Positions 54,205-62,333 of a stretch of 64,000 nucleotides of DNA are shown in pieces. The notes under the pieces were generated by a model, which worked only from the letters and a program-made list of their open reading frames with translations, did not search any database and had not been told where the DNA came from. The DNA lies in the NCBI RefSeq assembly GCF_028657905.1, contig NZ_CP117781.1:806001-870000 (forward strand), read 5' to 3'. Within the stretch, counting starts at the first letter, position 1, and each line of letters begins with the position of its first letter. Source of the DNA: Burkholderia sp. FERM BP-3421. GTDB lineage: Bacteria; Pseudomonadota; Gammaproteobacteria; Burkholderiales; Burkholderiaceae. A program made the position numbers and the translations under genes.

Positions 54205-57200
54205 TCAAAAGATGTAGCGGTACCCCGCGCTGACGGACCAGGGCTTGCCCAGCTTCGCGCCATCGACGTACTCGTAGTCGACGTACAGCCGGTGGCTATC
54301 TCCCATCGAAGCAGAAACACCGAGCCCAAGCTCCGTGCGGCCGCCTGACAGATCCGTGCGCGTGGCGATGCCGTTCGTGCGCACGGTGCTCTTGCCATCG
54401 AACTCATGCGACCGCGCCAGCTTGACGTAGGGCTGCACGACATTCCCGTTGCCCAGTACGAAGCGCCGGCCCAGCAGCGACCCTGCGCGGAACTGCAGTG
54501 AAGCGCCGGAGCCGGCGGATACGTCGAGGCCATTGCTTGTCCGGTAACTGTCACCGCTGACGTGGTTAAGCGCCATGCGGGCTTGTGGTTCGATGAACCA
54601 ACCCGCGCCCAGTTGCAGTTGCCGGCCAATTTCCAGGGTGGCGCCGATCGCGTTCTGCGATGTCTTGCCCTTTACCGAACGGCCGTCGGTTGTCTCGACC
54701 TTGAAGTCTTGCCGGAGATGGTTCGCTTTGAGTACGCCGTCGACGTACCAACCGGTATCGGCCAGCCACGTGGCATAGCCGCCCAGATGATAGCTATCGG
54801 CGCTGCCCCGGCCCTCGCCGGGGAATGTGCGATCCGAATAGCTGTAGCCGGCCAGGGCACCGACATACCAGCGCCCGCCATTGACGGTCAGCATTTTGTC
54901 CGCGCCCAGCTGCAAGCCCCCGAGGTTCTGCGCGAAGTCCCGGCCTCCCTTGTTGTCCAGCTTCTGGCGTTCGCCGAACCCCCGGACCCACAGACCATCG
55001 CGGCCATTGCCTTGGCGCAGCTCGCCCATGCGCCTGGTCAGCGCGGCTGACTCGGCGTACCAGATCGCCTGCGCCGTGCCGACGGCGGAGGTATTGATCG
55101 CGGCATTGGCCGTGGTCGACAAATGCTCCGGGCGCGGCCTGATTGGACCAGGCAGTATCACCGGTGGGGGCGCAGGCGGGAGCGTTGCCGGTGGTATTTC
55201 AGCTTCGGGGTCCACCGGCGGCGGTGATACGGGTGGGGGCGCCACGGGTGGTGGATCGGGGGGCAGCAGACGCGCGGTATTCACCAGGCTCCAATCCGAA
55301 GCCCGCCCGCCTACCGTGTCATTGGTTTTCAATTCATAGCGGTAAGTCCCGACATCCACGACCTGACCGTGATTGGCCAGCGAGAACAAGCCGGAGCCGC
55401 CTTCGGTCTGGATCAGCGTGACGACGCCGTGCTCCGCCAAGGGCTCGGCTCCGCTATGGGCGATCAATACACGGTGGCTTCCTTCGACGGTGCCGACGCG
55501 CAGTTGGTCGGAATGGCCGGCCACGAGGTCGGTGCGCATTTCGAACAGGCCGCTGCCGCTGAGCGTACCGGAGACGTCGAGCACCTTGAAGCCGGTATTC
55601 GGCGTGGAGAACGAGATCGTGCCCGTCGTTTCCAGATCCTTCACCGCAGAATTGGCGCGCATTTGCCAGAGACTTCCGTCGTCGATGTTCAGCTTGTCGA
55701 CGGTGCGGCCGCCGCGATCGAGCAATGCGCCGGTCAGCGTGGAACTGTCCCGCAGACTCACGCTGGCAGATCCGCTGTCGATCACTACATCGCCGACGAG
55801 CCGGCTTCGCTGCGCGTTGAGTTCCACGTGGCGGGCTGCGATGGCCGGGGCATTCGGATCGCTGTCGTCGATCCATTCATACACGTGCAGCGCGGCGCCA
55901 TCGATGCCTGCCGCGCGCGATTTTCCAATGATCGTGGTGCCGATCAGGTCCGCCTTGAGGCCGCTGCCCGAGACGGCGATGCCGCTGCCATCCTCGGTTT
56001 CGATATGGCTATCGAGGAGCGTGATTTCATTGTCCACGCCGGATTTTCTCGCATAGGCGTTCACGCCATCGGCGCCTTGGCCAAAAGTACGCAGAGCGAC
56101 GCCATCCAGGGCGACGGACACCCCCGGGTTGCCCATCATCAGGGCCGTGGAGAAGTCACCGTGAGTGCGGACTTTCGTTCCGGTTGCCGTCAGGCGAGCG
56201 CCGTTGGCGAGCATGCCATAGGCCGTATTGCCATGGGTGACGACCGAACCGCCGTCGAGCGCTACGTTCGAGACTGCGGTGCGCGAGACCACTCCTATCG
56301 CCGAGTCGCCGAAGGTTTCGATGGCGACGCCACGCGCGCTGATGTTCGCCCGGCCGCCGCTGCCGGAATATAACTCCGAGGCGTAGAGGCCATGCCCGCT
56401 GCGACCATAAGTCGTAATCTTGCCGCCGTCCATGATGACTGTGCCATCGCGGGTATCGATTCCTACGCCATTGGGGCCGGTCATCTCGATGGTCGAATCC
56501 TTGAGGGTCGCGGCGCCCCTGCTTGGAAGCCAAAAGCCCGACACATAAGTGCCGTTGCTGGTGATCTGCACACGCTTCAAAGAGACCTGGACGCCGCTGC
56601 CTTGGGCGATGATGCCGTTGCCTGTCTCCGAGCGGATTATCACGTCCGTCAGGATTGCTTGGGATGGCATCAAGGTGGGACCTGATGCACTGCTCAGGAG
56701 AATGCCGAAGCTATAGGCATTGATGCTGCTTTGCGCAAGCGAGAGCGTACCGCCATAAGCGTCGACGCCCATGCCCCGGAGCGAGGAGATTGCCGTATTG
56801 GTTGCCGTCACGCTACCGCGATAGATGCCGATGCCGGTGTTTCCCCTCTGTTCTTCGGTGCTGTTGGCGTTGAGCCTCGCCTGGTCCAGGACGACGTGGC
56901 CGCCGTCCTGGGCACTCACCGCGGCGGCGTTAACGCCCAGGGCGGTGATTTTCACGTCCCGGCCGAAGATGGTCGCGCCATTGCCCTGGGCGATCAGGCC
57001 GTGGCTATCGCTGCCTTGGGTATGAATCGAACCACCGGTGATGTCTGCGCGGGCGCCATCCCTGACATGAACCGCATAGGAATGCAGCCCATCAGTGGTG
57101 ATCGTGTTGCCGCTCAAAATGGCTTGGCTTCCCGTATGCCGCACCGCGACGCCTGTCGCATCCCTTGCCCCCAGCGCCTGAATCGCGCTGTTGGACAGCG

Positions 57201-57489
57201 TCAGCGTGCCCGCAGAGTCGACCGCGATACTGGCCGGTGCGGCTTGCCCGCCGGCGATACCTGACTGGATGACGACGCCATCGCCCGACAGGCTGTTTTC
57301 GGATCCGCTGATCGTGATTGCCGTGGCATCTTGTGTGATGACCGTGTCGCCGGGGTTGAGCACCATGCTTTCGCCCTGAGGGGTCGACAGGTTGATGCCG
57401 GGATGGGCATGCGCGGCCGCCGTTGTGGGTAGAGAGGGGAGCAGGGCCGTCAAGACGGCGAGGGAGAGCCGGGTTGGTCTGAGCGTCAT
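54205..57489 (-). CDS. Type Va autotransporter with a pertactin-like passenger
   Basis: The 1094-aa protein has a signal peptide (about residues 1-26), a long passenger of short repeated beta-strand units (glycine- and serine-rich, with DGGKI, GHGLYAS and THGNTAYG-type turns) typical of a right-handed beta-helix, a Pro-rich linker (PPPVAPPPVSPPPVDPE, about residues 740-785), and a C-terminal autotransporter barrel of about 280 residues ending YRYIF with a terminal Phe. The barrel inserts in the outer membrane and exposes the passenger, probably an adhesin. No catalytic motif is visible in the passenger. It is a single gene. Confidence 0.93.
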   Translation of the reverse strand: MTLRPTRLSLAVLTALLPSLPTTAAAHAHPGINLSTPQGESMVLNPGDTVITQDATAITISGSENSLSGDGVVIQSGIAGGQAAPASIAVDSAGTLTLSNSAIQALGARDATGVAVRHTGSQAILSGNTITTDGLHSYAVHVRDGARADITGGSIHTQGSDSHGLIAQGNGATIFGRDVKITALGVNAAAVSAQDGGHVVLDQARLNANSTEEQRGNTGIGIYRGSVTATNTAISSLRGMGVDAYGGTLSLAQSSINAYSFGILLSSASGPTLMPSQAILTDVIIRSETGNGIIAQGSGVQVSLKRVQITSNGTYVSGFWLPSRGAATLKDSTIEMTGPNGVGIDTRDGTVIMDGGKITTYGRSGHGLYASELYSGSGGRANISARGVAIETFGDSAIGVVSRTAVSNVALDGGSVVTHGNTAYGMLANGARLTATGTKVRTHGDFSTALMMGNPGVSVALDGVALRTFGQGADGVNAYARKSGVDNEITLLDSHIETEDGSGIAVSGSGLKADLIGTTIIGKSRAAGIDGAALHVYEWIDDSDPNAPAIAARHVELNAQRSRLVGDVVIDSGSASVSLRDSSTLTGALLDRGGRTVDKLNIDDGSLWQMRANSAVKDLETTGTISFSTPNTGFKVLDVSGTLSGSGLFEMRTDLVAGHSDQLRVGTVEGSHRVLIAHSGAEPLAEHGVVTLIQTEGGSGLFSLANHGQVVDVGTYRYELKTNDTVGGRASDWSLVNTARLLPPDPPPVAPPPVSPPPVDPEAEIPPATLPPAPPPVILPGPIRPRPEHLSTTANAAINTSAVGTAQAIWYAESAALTRRMGELRQGNGRDGLWVRGFGERQKLDNKGGRDFAQNLGGLQLGADKMLTVNGGRWYVGALAGYSYSDRTFPGEGRGSADSYHLGGYATWLADTGWYVDGVLKANHLRQDFKVETTDGRSVKGKTSQNAIGATLEIGRQLQLGAGWFIEPQARMALNHVSGDSYRTSNGLDVSAGSGASLQFRAGSLLGRRFVLGNGNVVQPYVKLARSHEFDGKSTVRTNGIATRTDLSGGRTELGLGVSASMGDSHRLYVDYEYVDGAKLGKPWSVSAGYRYIF

Positions 57490-58488
57490 TGAGGAGGTTC
57501 CGTCGAACGCATCTCTACGCGAAACTCCCCGGATCAGCAGGCGGGCACGAAAGCGACGGGCTAAGTTCGTAGAGCTGGGATTTGCTTGAGGGATTGGGAC
57601 ATTTCAAGCGATGCCATATTCTTGCTGCTCACCGTTTCGATGCCTATGAGACCGATCTTAAATATCGAGAGAATCGCCTTGCAGATGGGACGCGGCCCAT
57701 TTCATTCGCGGCAATCCGCTCCATCGATTCCGGCAGCGCCAGCACATCGGACTTGACGGAGGCGGCGCCGCGACGCCGCGGATACAGGGCCTCCAGGGTG
57801 TCGTCGAGGCTGGCTCGGATACTTCTCAAGAAATGGCCGTGGACGTTCCTGCGGGCCGCGAAGAACGTCGTGAAATTGACCAATGACGCATCCTGTTGAC
57901 GCGCACGCGTCTTCCCGCTCGGATGGATCAGGCCAGCGTACCGATGGCCTCGCTGAAGTGAACACGTTTCGTTGAGAGGCCGGCCGAGACGAGGATGCGC
58001 AGGAACGACAATCCTCGTTATGTTTTGCGGTATATTACGGTTCACCGAAGTCGCGAGGGACCGTCGATGTCGTGGTGGTTGCCGTGGTTGACCACGATTC
58101 CGTCGCGATGAGGGCGAGGCGGATGATCTGGCAAGGTTGTCGTTCATCCGGAGCGCGGGGTCGCGCGTCGAGCGGCGCGCGCATTCCATCGGCAAGATGG
58201 CTGCTGTGTGCGATCGCCTTGCGCTGCGCGTCCATAGCATATCTGCGGCACATCGGCTCCGAGGGGCTCCATCGCGCTCCCTGCCGCGTTTGACTTTTGT
58301 CGTGGCGCGCGCCATCGATGCCGATGGCGTGGCCTGCGTCGAACGTGTATGCGGCGGCCGCATGCACCGGCCGCTCAATGGTGCGACGCGGAGCCGCGCA
58401 ACGATCCGACGGTGCCCACGGCGCGGAGCGAGGCGCCGGGCGCCGATCGATGACGGAATCCCGGCACGCCAACTGAAGGAACCGTTCG
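57490..58488. other. Long region without a supported gene between the autotransporter and the Mo cluster
   Basis: About 1 kb. On the minus strand (57644-57900) one frame reads partly protein-like (DASLVNFTTFFAARRNVHGH) without a start or a known domain, so it may be a remnant. A promoter-like TATATT stands near 58031, and a 14-residue Trp-rich frame (58067-58111, MSWWLPWLTTIPSR, with GAGGGA upstream) follows. None is strong. The DUF2325 gene begins at 58489. Confidence 0.4.
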
Positions 58489-59823
58489 ATGGACAAGCCT
58501 CCGTTCCAACTTTCCCGGCTGGTGTCCGGCCAGGCCGATGCGCCGCCGCTCCGTCCGTTCCAGGACCGTTGCTGCGAACCCGCATCGTCCGCCCGGCCGC
58601 TCGCGCCGCGCCGCGCGCGGCTCGCCGAACTCGACATGCACATCCATTGCTCAGTGATCGGCACCTGCCTGACAACCGGCGAATTGCGCAAGCTCGTGCC
58701 GCGTCACGCGGACATCGATCGCGAGCACGCCACCGATCTGCAGATCCATCACGCGGCAGTCGAACTCGCCGTGCAGGGCGGGGAGGGCGCGAAGGCGCTG
58801 CACAAGGCGCTCGACCAGCGCTATGCGGCGGCCATCAAGCGCTTCACACCGGTCAAGGATGTTGCCGGCCTGCGCGAACTTTGGCGCGAGGCGCTGAAGA
58901 CGGGCGACGTGCCGCCCGCCTACTGGGCCGTGATGACGCATCCGGCCGCCACGCTGGAAATGCGCCAGCTCGCGTTCGGCGACGTCCACATGCTGTCGCA
59001 TCTGGTGGGCGCGGCGAACCGCGCGGACATTCGCCGGCTGGTCGCGCTCGAGGAAGACAACGCCCAACTCAGGAACAAGATCGAGCGGCAGCAAGCGCGC
59101 TTCCAGGCGTTCGCGCTCGAACGCGACGCCGAAGCGCGCGCTCGGCGCGCGACGCTCGATGCCCGGCGCGCATCGCCGCGCGGCCCGGACGCGGAAGCGC
59201 CCGAGGCGGAAGCGGAGCGGTTGCGGGCGACGTTGGGCGAGCGCGACGATGCGCTCGCGCAGCAGGCTGGGCGTTGCGCCACACTCGAACGACGCCTGAA
59301 GGAAGAACAGGCGCGTGTGCAGACGCTGCGCGCGCAACTGCAGCAGACCTACGACCAGCTCGACGCACTGCGCGGCGAAGCGCTCGCGATGGAGCAGGCG
59401 GTGGTGCGCACGGCCGTCGAGGCCGACGACGAGGCCGACGGCGAAGCGGCGACGCTCGATTCGGTGCGCGGCAAGCGGATTGTCTACGTGGGGGGCCGTC
59501 CGGGTTCGACGGCGGCGATCCGCCGGCTCGTGGAAGCCGCGGGCGGCTGGCTGAACCTCCACGACGGCGGCATCGAGGATCGCAAGGGCCGGCTCGCGGC
59601 GCTGGTGCCGGGCGCGGACCTGGTGGTGTTCCCGGTCGACTGTGTCGATCACGATTCGATGAGCACGCTCAAGCGCCTATGCGAGCGTCATGGGGTGGCC
59701 TATCACCCGCTCCGCACCGCGAGCGTGGCCAGCTTCGTCGACCTCGTGACGCGCGCGCCGGAGGCGGCCGTGGGCGCGCCCGGCTGCGGCCGCACGCCGG
59801 CGTTCTGCCTGCGCCACGGCTAG
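58489..59823 (+). CDS. DUF2325 domain protein
   Basis: The 444-aa protein has an N-terminal part with HIHCSVIGTCLTTGELRKL (a His/Cys motif, about residues 51-69), a central Arg/Ala-rich coiled coil (about residues 185-310) and the C-terminal DUF2325 domain (RIVYVGGRPGSTAAIRRLVEAAGGWLNLHDGG then DLVVFPVDCVDHDSMSTLKRLCERHG). The C-terminal domain resembles a small nucleotide-binding or redox fold; the activity is unknown. An AAGGAA site precedes the ATG. It converges with a ModE-type/NifQ/molybdopterin operon, and the histidines and cysteines fit a metal-linked role. The link is an inference from position. Confidence 0.85.
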   Translation: MDKPPFQLSRLVSGQADAPPLRPFQDRCCEPASSARPLAPRRARLAELDMHIHCSVIGTCLTTGELRKLVPRHADIDREHATDLQIHHAAVELAVQGGEGAKALHKALDQRYAAAIKRFTPVKDVAGLRELWREALKTGDVPPAYWAVMTHPAATLEMRQLAFGDVHMLSHLVGAANRADIRRLVALEEDNAQLRNKIERQQARFQAFALERDAEARARRATLDARRASPRGPDAEAPEAEAERLRATLGERDDALAQQAGRCATLERRLKEEQARVQTLRAQLQQTYDQLDALRGEALAMEQAVVRTAVEADDEADGEAATLDSVRGKRIVYVGGRPGSTAAIRRLVEAAGGWLNLHDGGIEDRKGRLAALVPGADLVVFPVDCVDHDSMSTLKRLCERHGVAYHPLRTASVASFVDLVTRAPEAAVGAPGCGRTPAFCLRHG

Positions 59824-59836
59824 GGCTGGCGACGCG

Positions 59837-60217
59837 TCACGGCTGCATGAATTTCGTGAGGGCCGCGATCTGCCGGGCGCAGCTCGCTTCGGCCTGCCGC
59901 TCGATGTCGCGGTAGAGCCGGACCATCTCTTCGCCGACCGTCGTCAGCGCGCAGCCGCCGCCGCTGTGCCCGCCTTGCTCGGAGACGGTGGCGGGCGACT
60001 TCAGCGAACGGTTCAGTTCATCGATCAACATCCAGGCGCGGCGATACGACATGCCGAGGCTGCGCGCGGCCGCCGAGATCGAGCCGTGCTCGCGCACCGC
60101 TTCGAGAAGGGCCACCTTGCCAGGCCCGAGCGCGACCGTATCGCCGCGGCGGATGCGCATGCGGAAGCTGACGACGGGTGGGGTGCCGGGCGTGGCGGAA
60201 GTGGGGGATCGGCTCAT
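59837..60217 (-). CDS. ModE-type winged-helix regulator without the molybdate domain
   Basis: This 126-aa protein matches the ModE N-terminal DNA-binding domain: LGPGKVALLEAVREHGSISAAARSLGMSYRRAWMLIDELNRSL, then the GGHSGGGCALTTVGEEMVRLYR wing. The C-terminal molybdate-binding MOP domains of full ModE are missing, so it may sense molybdenum through a partner or not at all. It sits 46 bp downstream of the NifQ-like gene on the same strand. ATG 60217 was used, with alternatives nearby. Confidence 0.88.
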   Translation of the reverse strand: MSRSPTSATPGTPPVVSFRMRIRRGDTVALGPGKVALLEAVREHGSISAAARSLGMSYRRAWMLIDELNRSLKSPATVSEQGGHSGGGCALTTVGEEMVRLYRDIERQAEASCARQIAALTKFMQP

Positions 60218-60263
60218 GCGGGCAAGCATACACGAACGATGCTGCCGCCCGCCCCGCAGGCGG

Positions 60264-60863
60264 CTAGACGCCTGGCGGGAAGCAGCGCGCGTGATCCTCG
60301 CAGCCGAAGCAGCCCGGTGCGGGCGCGGGCGGCGCGCCCTGGTCGAGGGCGACCTCGCGCGCGAGGAATTTCTTCCAGCGCAAGGCGGCCGTGTTGCGTG
60401 CGGCGAGCGCGGGGAAATAACGTTCCAGCAGCGCGGACACGTCATCGCGCCCGTCGAGCCCGAGATCGCGCCACAGATGATCCGGGCGCAGGCACGCATG
60501 CGCGATGATGGCGGCGAGACAGGCGGCGTCGCCGCGGTGCGCCGCGGCGCCGGCCTCGCGCATCAGCAGGCTGCGCAGCGTCGCGACGAAGGCGGCGTGC
60601 GGTGTGGGGATCGCCGTGGGCGGCGATGTCTCGACGACGCCGGGCCGCAGGCGCGGAAAATGCCGTGCGAGCAGCGCGCGCAGGCGCGCGGGCGACAGCC
60701 CGAGCGACGGGTCGAGCGTGGTCGGCGCATCTTCGCCGGCGCGCGCCGCGAGGAGCGTGGCGAACAGGCGGGCGTCGGTCGAGCCGGGATTCGCCGCGTC
60801 GATGAGCCGGGCGTGCAGCGCGCGCCGGGCGGCGAGGCTGCAACAGGCGTGCGCGGGGCTCAT
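60264..60863 (-). CDS. NifQ-like protein
   Basis: The 199-aa protein has the NifQ C-terminal pattern: ALRWKKFLAREVALDQ followed by GCFGCEDHARCF. NifQ has four cysteines (Cx4Cx2Cx5C) in this region; here three remain (Cx2Cx5C), and the first is replaced. NifQ hands molybdenum to the nitrogenase cofactor pathway. No nif genes are visible, so this copy may serve another molybdenum enzyme. Its ATG overlaps the stop of the molybdopterin-domain gene (ATGA), so the two are coupled. Confidence 0.82.
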   Translation of the reverse strand: MSPAHACCSLAARRALHARLIDAANPGSTDARLFATLLAARAGEDAPTTLDPSLGLSPARLRALLARHFPRLRPGVVETSPPTAIPTPHAAFVATLRSLLMREAGAAAHRGDAACLAAIIAHACLRPDHLWRDLGLDGRDDVSALLERYFPALAARNTAALRWKKFLAREVALDQGAPPAPAPGCFGCEDHARCFPPGV

Positions 60864-61345
60864 GGCGTTACTAGGCGCGCGACGATCCGGGTCAGCCGGT
60901 TGACGTGCCGGGGCGCGGGGAAGCGATCCGCACCGGAGTGGAGCACGGGCGCGCCCTCCGCTTCGTCGAGCGGCCGGCCGCCGCATTCGTGGGCGACGAT
61001 CGCGTGGTCGCCGATCTCGGTGTTGAACAGCTCGTGCCAGGAAAACGTGACCGCGTAACCGTCGTGCCCGACGGCCAGGAGGATCATCCGCTTGAAGTCG
61101 CCGGGGGTGTCGGAGCGGAGCCCGGCGCGCGACAGGAGATCGGTCAGCCGCACGCCGCGGTACGGCTCGATCCGGCGGATGAAGCGCCGCGTCTTGAAGC
61201 GGCGCAGGTCGAACGGCTCGGCCGTGACGCTGTCGAGGCGGCGCAGCGCATCGAGGGACAGCGACAGCGGCTGGACCACGTCGCCGCTCACATCGAGGCG
61301 GCCGACTTCGGCCATGACGGATGGGGTCGATTCCGCATTGTCCAT
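60860..61345 (-). CDS. Molybdopterin-binding oxidoreductase-domain protein (sulfite-oxidase-fold, short)
   Basis: This 161-aa protein matches the short sulfite-oxidase-type molybdopterin domain: GDVVQPLSLSLDALRRLDSVT, EPYRGVRLTDLLSRAGL, ILLAVGHDGYAVTFSWHELF and AIVAHECGGRPLDEAEGAPVL. The only cysteine, in AHECGG, is not where sulfite oxidase has its Mo-ligand, so catalysis is uncertain; it may be a cofactor-binding or scaffold protein. It is the first gene of the leftward operon with the NifQ-like and ModE-type genes, implying a role in molybdenum use or trafficking. A GGAGG stands right before the ATG. Confidence 0.83.
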   Translation of the reverse strand: MDNAESTPSVMAEVGRLDVSGDVVQPLSLSLDALRRLDSVTAEPFDLRRFKTRRFIRRIEPYRGVRLTDLLSRAGLRSDTPGDFKRMILLAVGHDGYAVTFSWHELFNTEIGDHAIVAHECGGRPLDEAEGAPVLHSGADRFPAPRHVNRLTRIVARLVTP

Positions 61346-61424
61346 CCTCCGCCTCCAGGTCGATCCCGGGCGACTGCCCGAGCGTGATATCCGGGGCTAT
61401 ATTACGCGGCAACGCCGCGCCATG

Positions 61425-62141
61425 CTACGCGCGCCCCGATTCCAACTGCTCCACCGCGTCCTTCACCGCATCGCGAAAGCGCGTGAGCGCGGCGAGGTCG
61501 GGCGCGGGCGGCTGCATCGCGACCCACAGCATCTCGATCAACTGTTCCGCGGTCTGCTCGGTGTCGAGCTTGCGGCGGCCGAGGATCGCGTCCCACAGCA
61601 CATGTTCCATCGGTCCGAACACCAGCGAGCGCAGCAGGCTGAGCGGCAGGTCGGCGCGCACCTGCCCCGTCGCCTGGCCGCGCGCGAGCACGTCCATCAA
61701 GGGCGCGGTGTAGCGCCGCTGCAATTCGGTCAGCTCGTCGCTGAGCGCATGCTGCTTGGCGCGCCCCTCGGACAGCACCAGCGCGCACAGCCCGGTGCCG
61801 TTCACGAGCATCAGCCGCAGGTGGGTGCGCACGATGAACGCGAACTGCTGGCGCACCGGCGCGTCGCGCGGCATGCCGTCCTCGAACGCCGCGATGATCT
61901 CGTCATACCAATCCGCGATCACGCGCGCGCACAGCTCGCGCTTGCCGCGGAAGTAATTGAACACCGTCGCCTCCGACACGCCGATGCGCTGCGCGATCTC
62001 GGCGGTCGTCGCGTGTTCGTAACCCTTTTCCGCGAACACGTCGCGGCCCGCCCGCAGGATGTCCTGCACGCGCTGCTGGGATTTCCGGCTCGCCGGCGCG
62101 CGCGCGAGATCGGGGCGCTCGGTCTTGAGGGAGGAGGTCAT
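61425..62141 (-). CDS. TetR-family regulator (LiuQ-like) of the adjacent leucine-degradation genes
   Basis: This 238-aa protein has a TetR helix-turn-helix (DVFAEKGYEHATTAEIAQRIGVSEATVFNYFRGKRELCARVI, about residues 35-75) and a TetR C-terminal domain. It is divergent from the isovaleryl-CoA dehydrogenase gene, and two matching palindromes lie between them. TetR-type LiuQ regulators control the liu genes in beta-proteobacteria, so this is its probable role; the identification rests on position and operators. ATG 62141 was chosen over an in-frame start 51 bp upstream. Confidence 0.85.
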   Translation of the reverse strand: MTSSLKTERPDLARAPASRKSQQRVQDILRAGRDVFAEKGYEHATTAEIAQRIGVSEATVFNYFRGKRELCARVIADWYDEIIAAFEDGMPRDAPVRQQFAFIVRTHLRLMLVNGTGLCALVLSEGRAKQHALSDELTELQRRYTAPLMDVLARGQATGQVRADLPLSLLRSLVFGPMEHVLWDAILGRRKLDTEQTAEQLIEMLWVAMQPPAPDLAALTRFRDAVKDAVEQLESGRA

Positions 62142-62182
62142 GAGTGGCTGCCTGCGAGGGATCCGATGCGCTCGATGATATC

Positions 62183-62195
62183 TGAGTGTCACTCA
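62183..62195. promoter_or_regulatory. Palindrome TGAGTGTCACTCA, TetR/LiuQ-type operator candidate 1
   Basis: Perfect 6-bp arms around one central base, 42 bp upstream of the TetR gene. It shares TGAGTGTnnCTCA with the second palindrome near the dehydrogenase gene. Its placement fits autoregulation. Confidence 0.6.
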
Positions 62196-62280
62196 AAAAA
62201 CTATTGACTCTATCCCGCATCCAGCGCGAAACTAGCCAAAATTTCCGCAAGATATCGTGCTGTATTGGTGAAATACGTGG

Positions 62281-62299
62281 TTTTGAGTGTTGCTCAAAA
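62281..62299. promoter_or_regulatory. Palindrome with TTTTGAG/CTCAAAA arms, TetR/LiuQ-type operator candidate 2
   Basis: Perfect 7-bp arms around a 5-bp centre (TGTTG), 34 bp upstream of the dehydrogenase ATG. It is the closest match to the first palindrome and would sit between promoter and start of liuA. Confidence 0.65.
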
Positions 62300-62333
62300 T
62301 CACGCCCGCAGACTTTCTGGAGACGGAGGAGAC

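Noticed and set aside
57644..58675. A 343-codon minus-strand frame over the gap before the DUF2325 gene
   Set aside because: Arg-rich and disrupts the plus-strand DUF2325 start; only its last part looks coding, so it was noted as a possible remnant.
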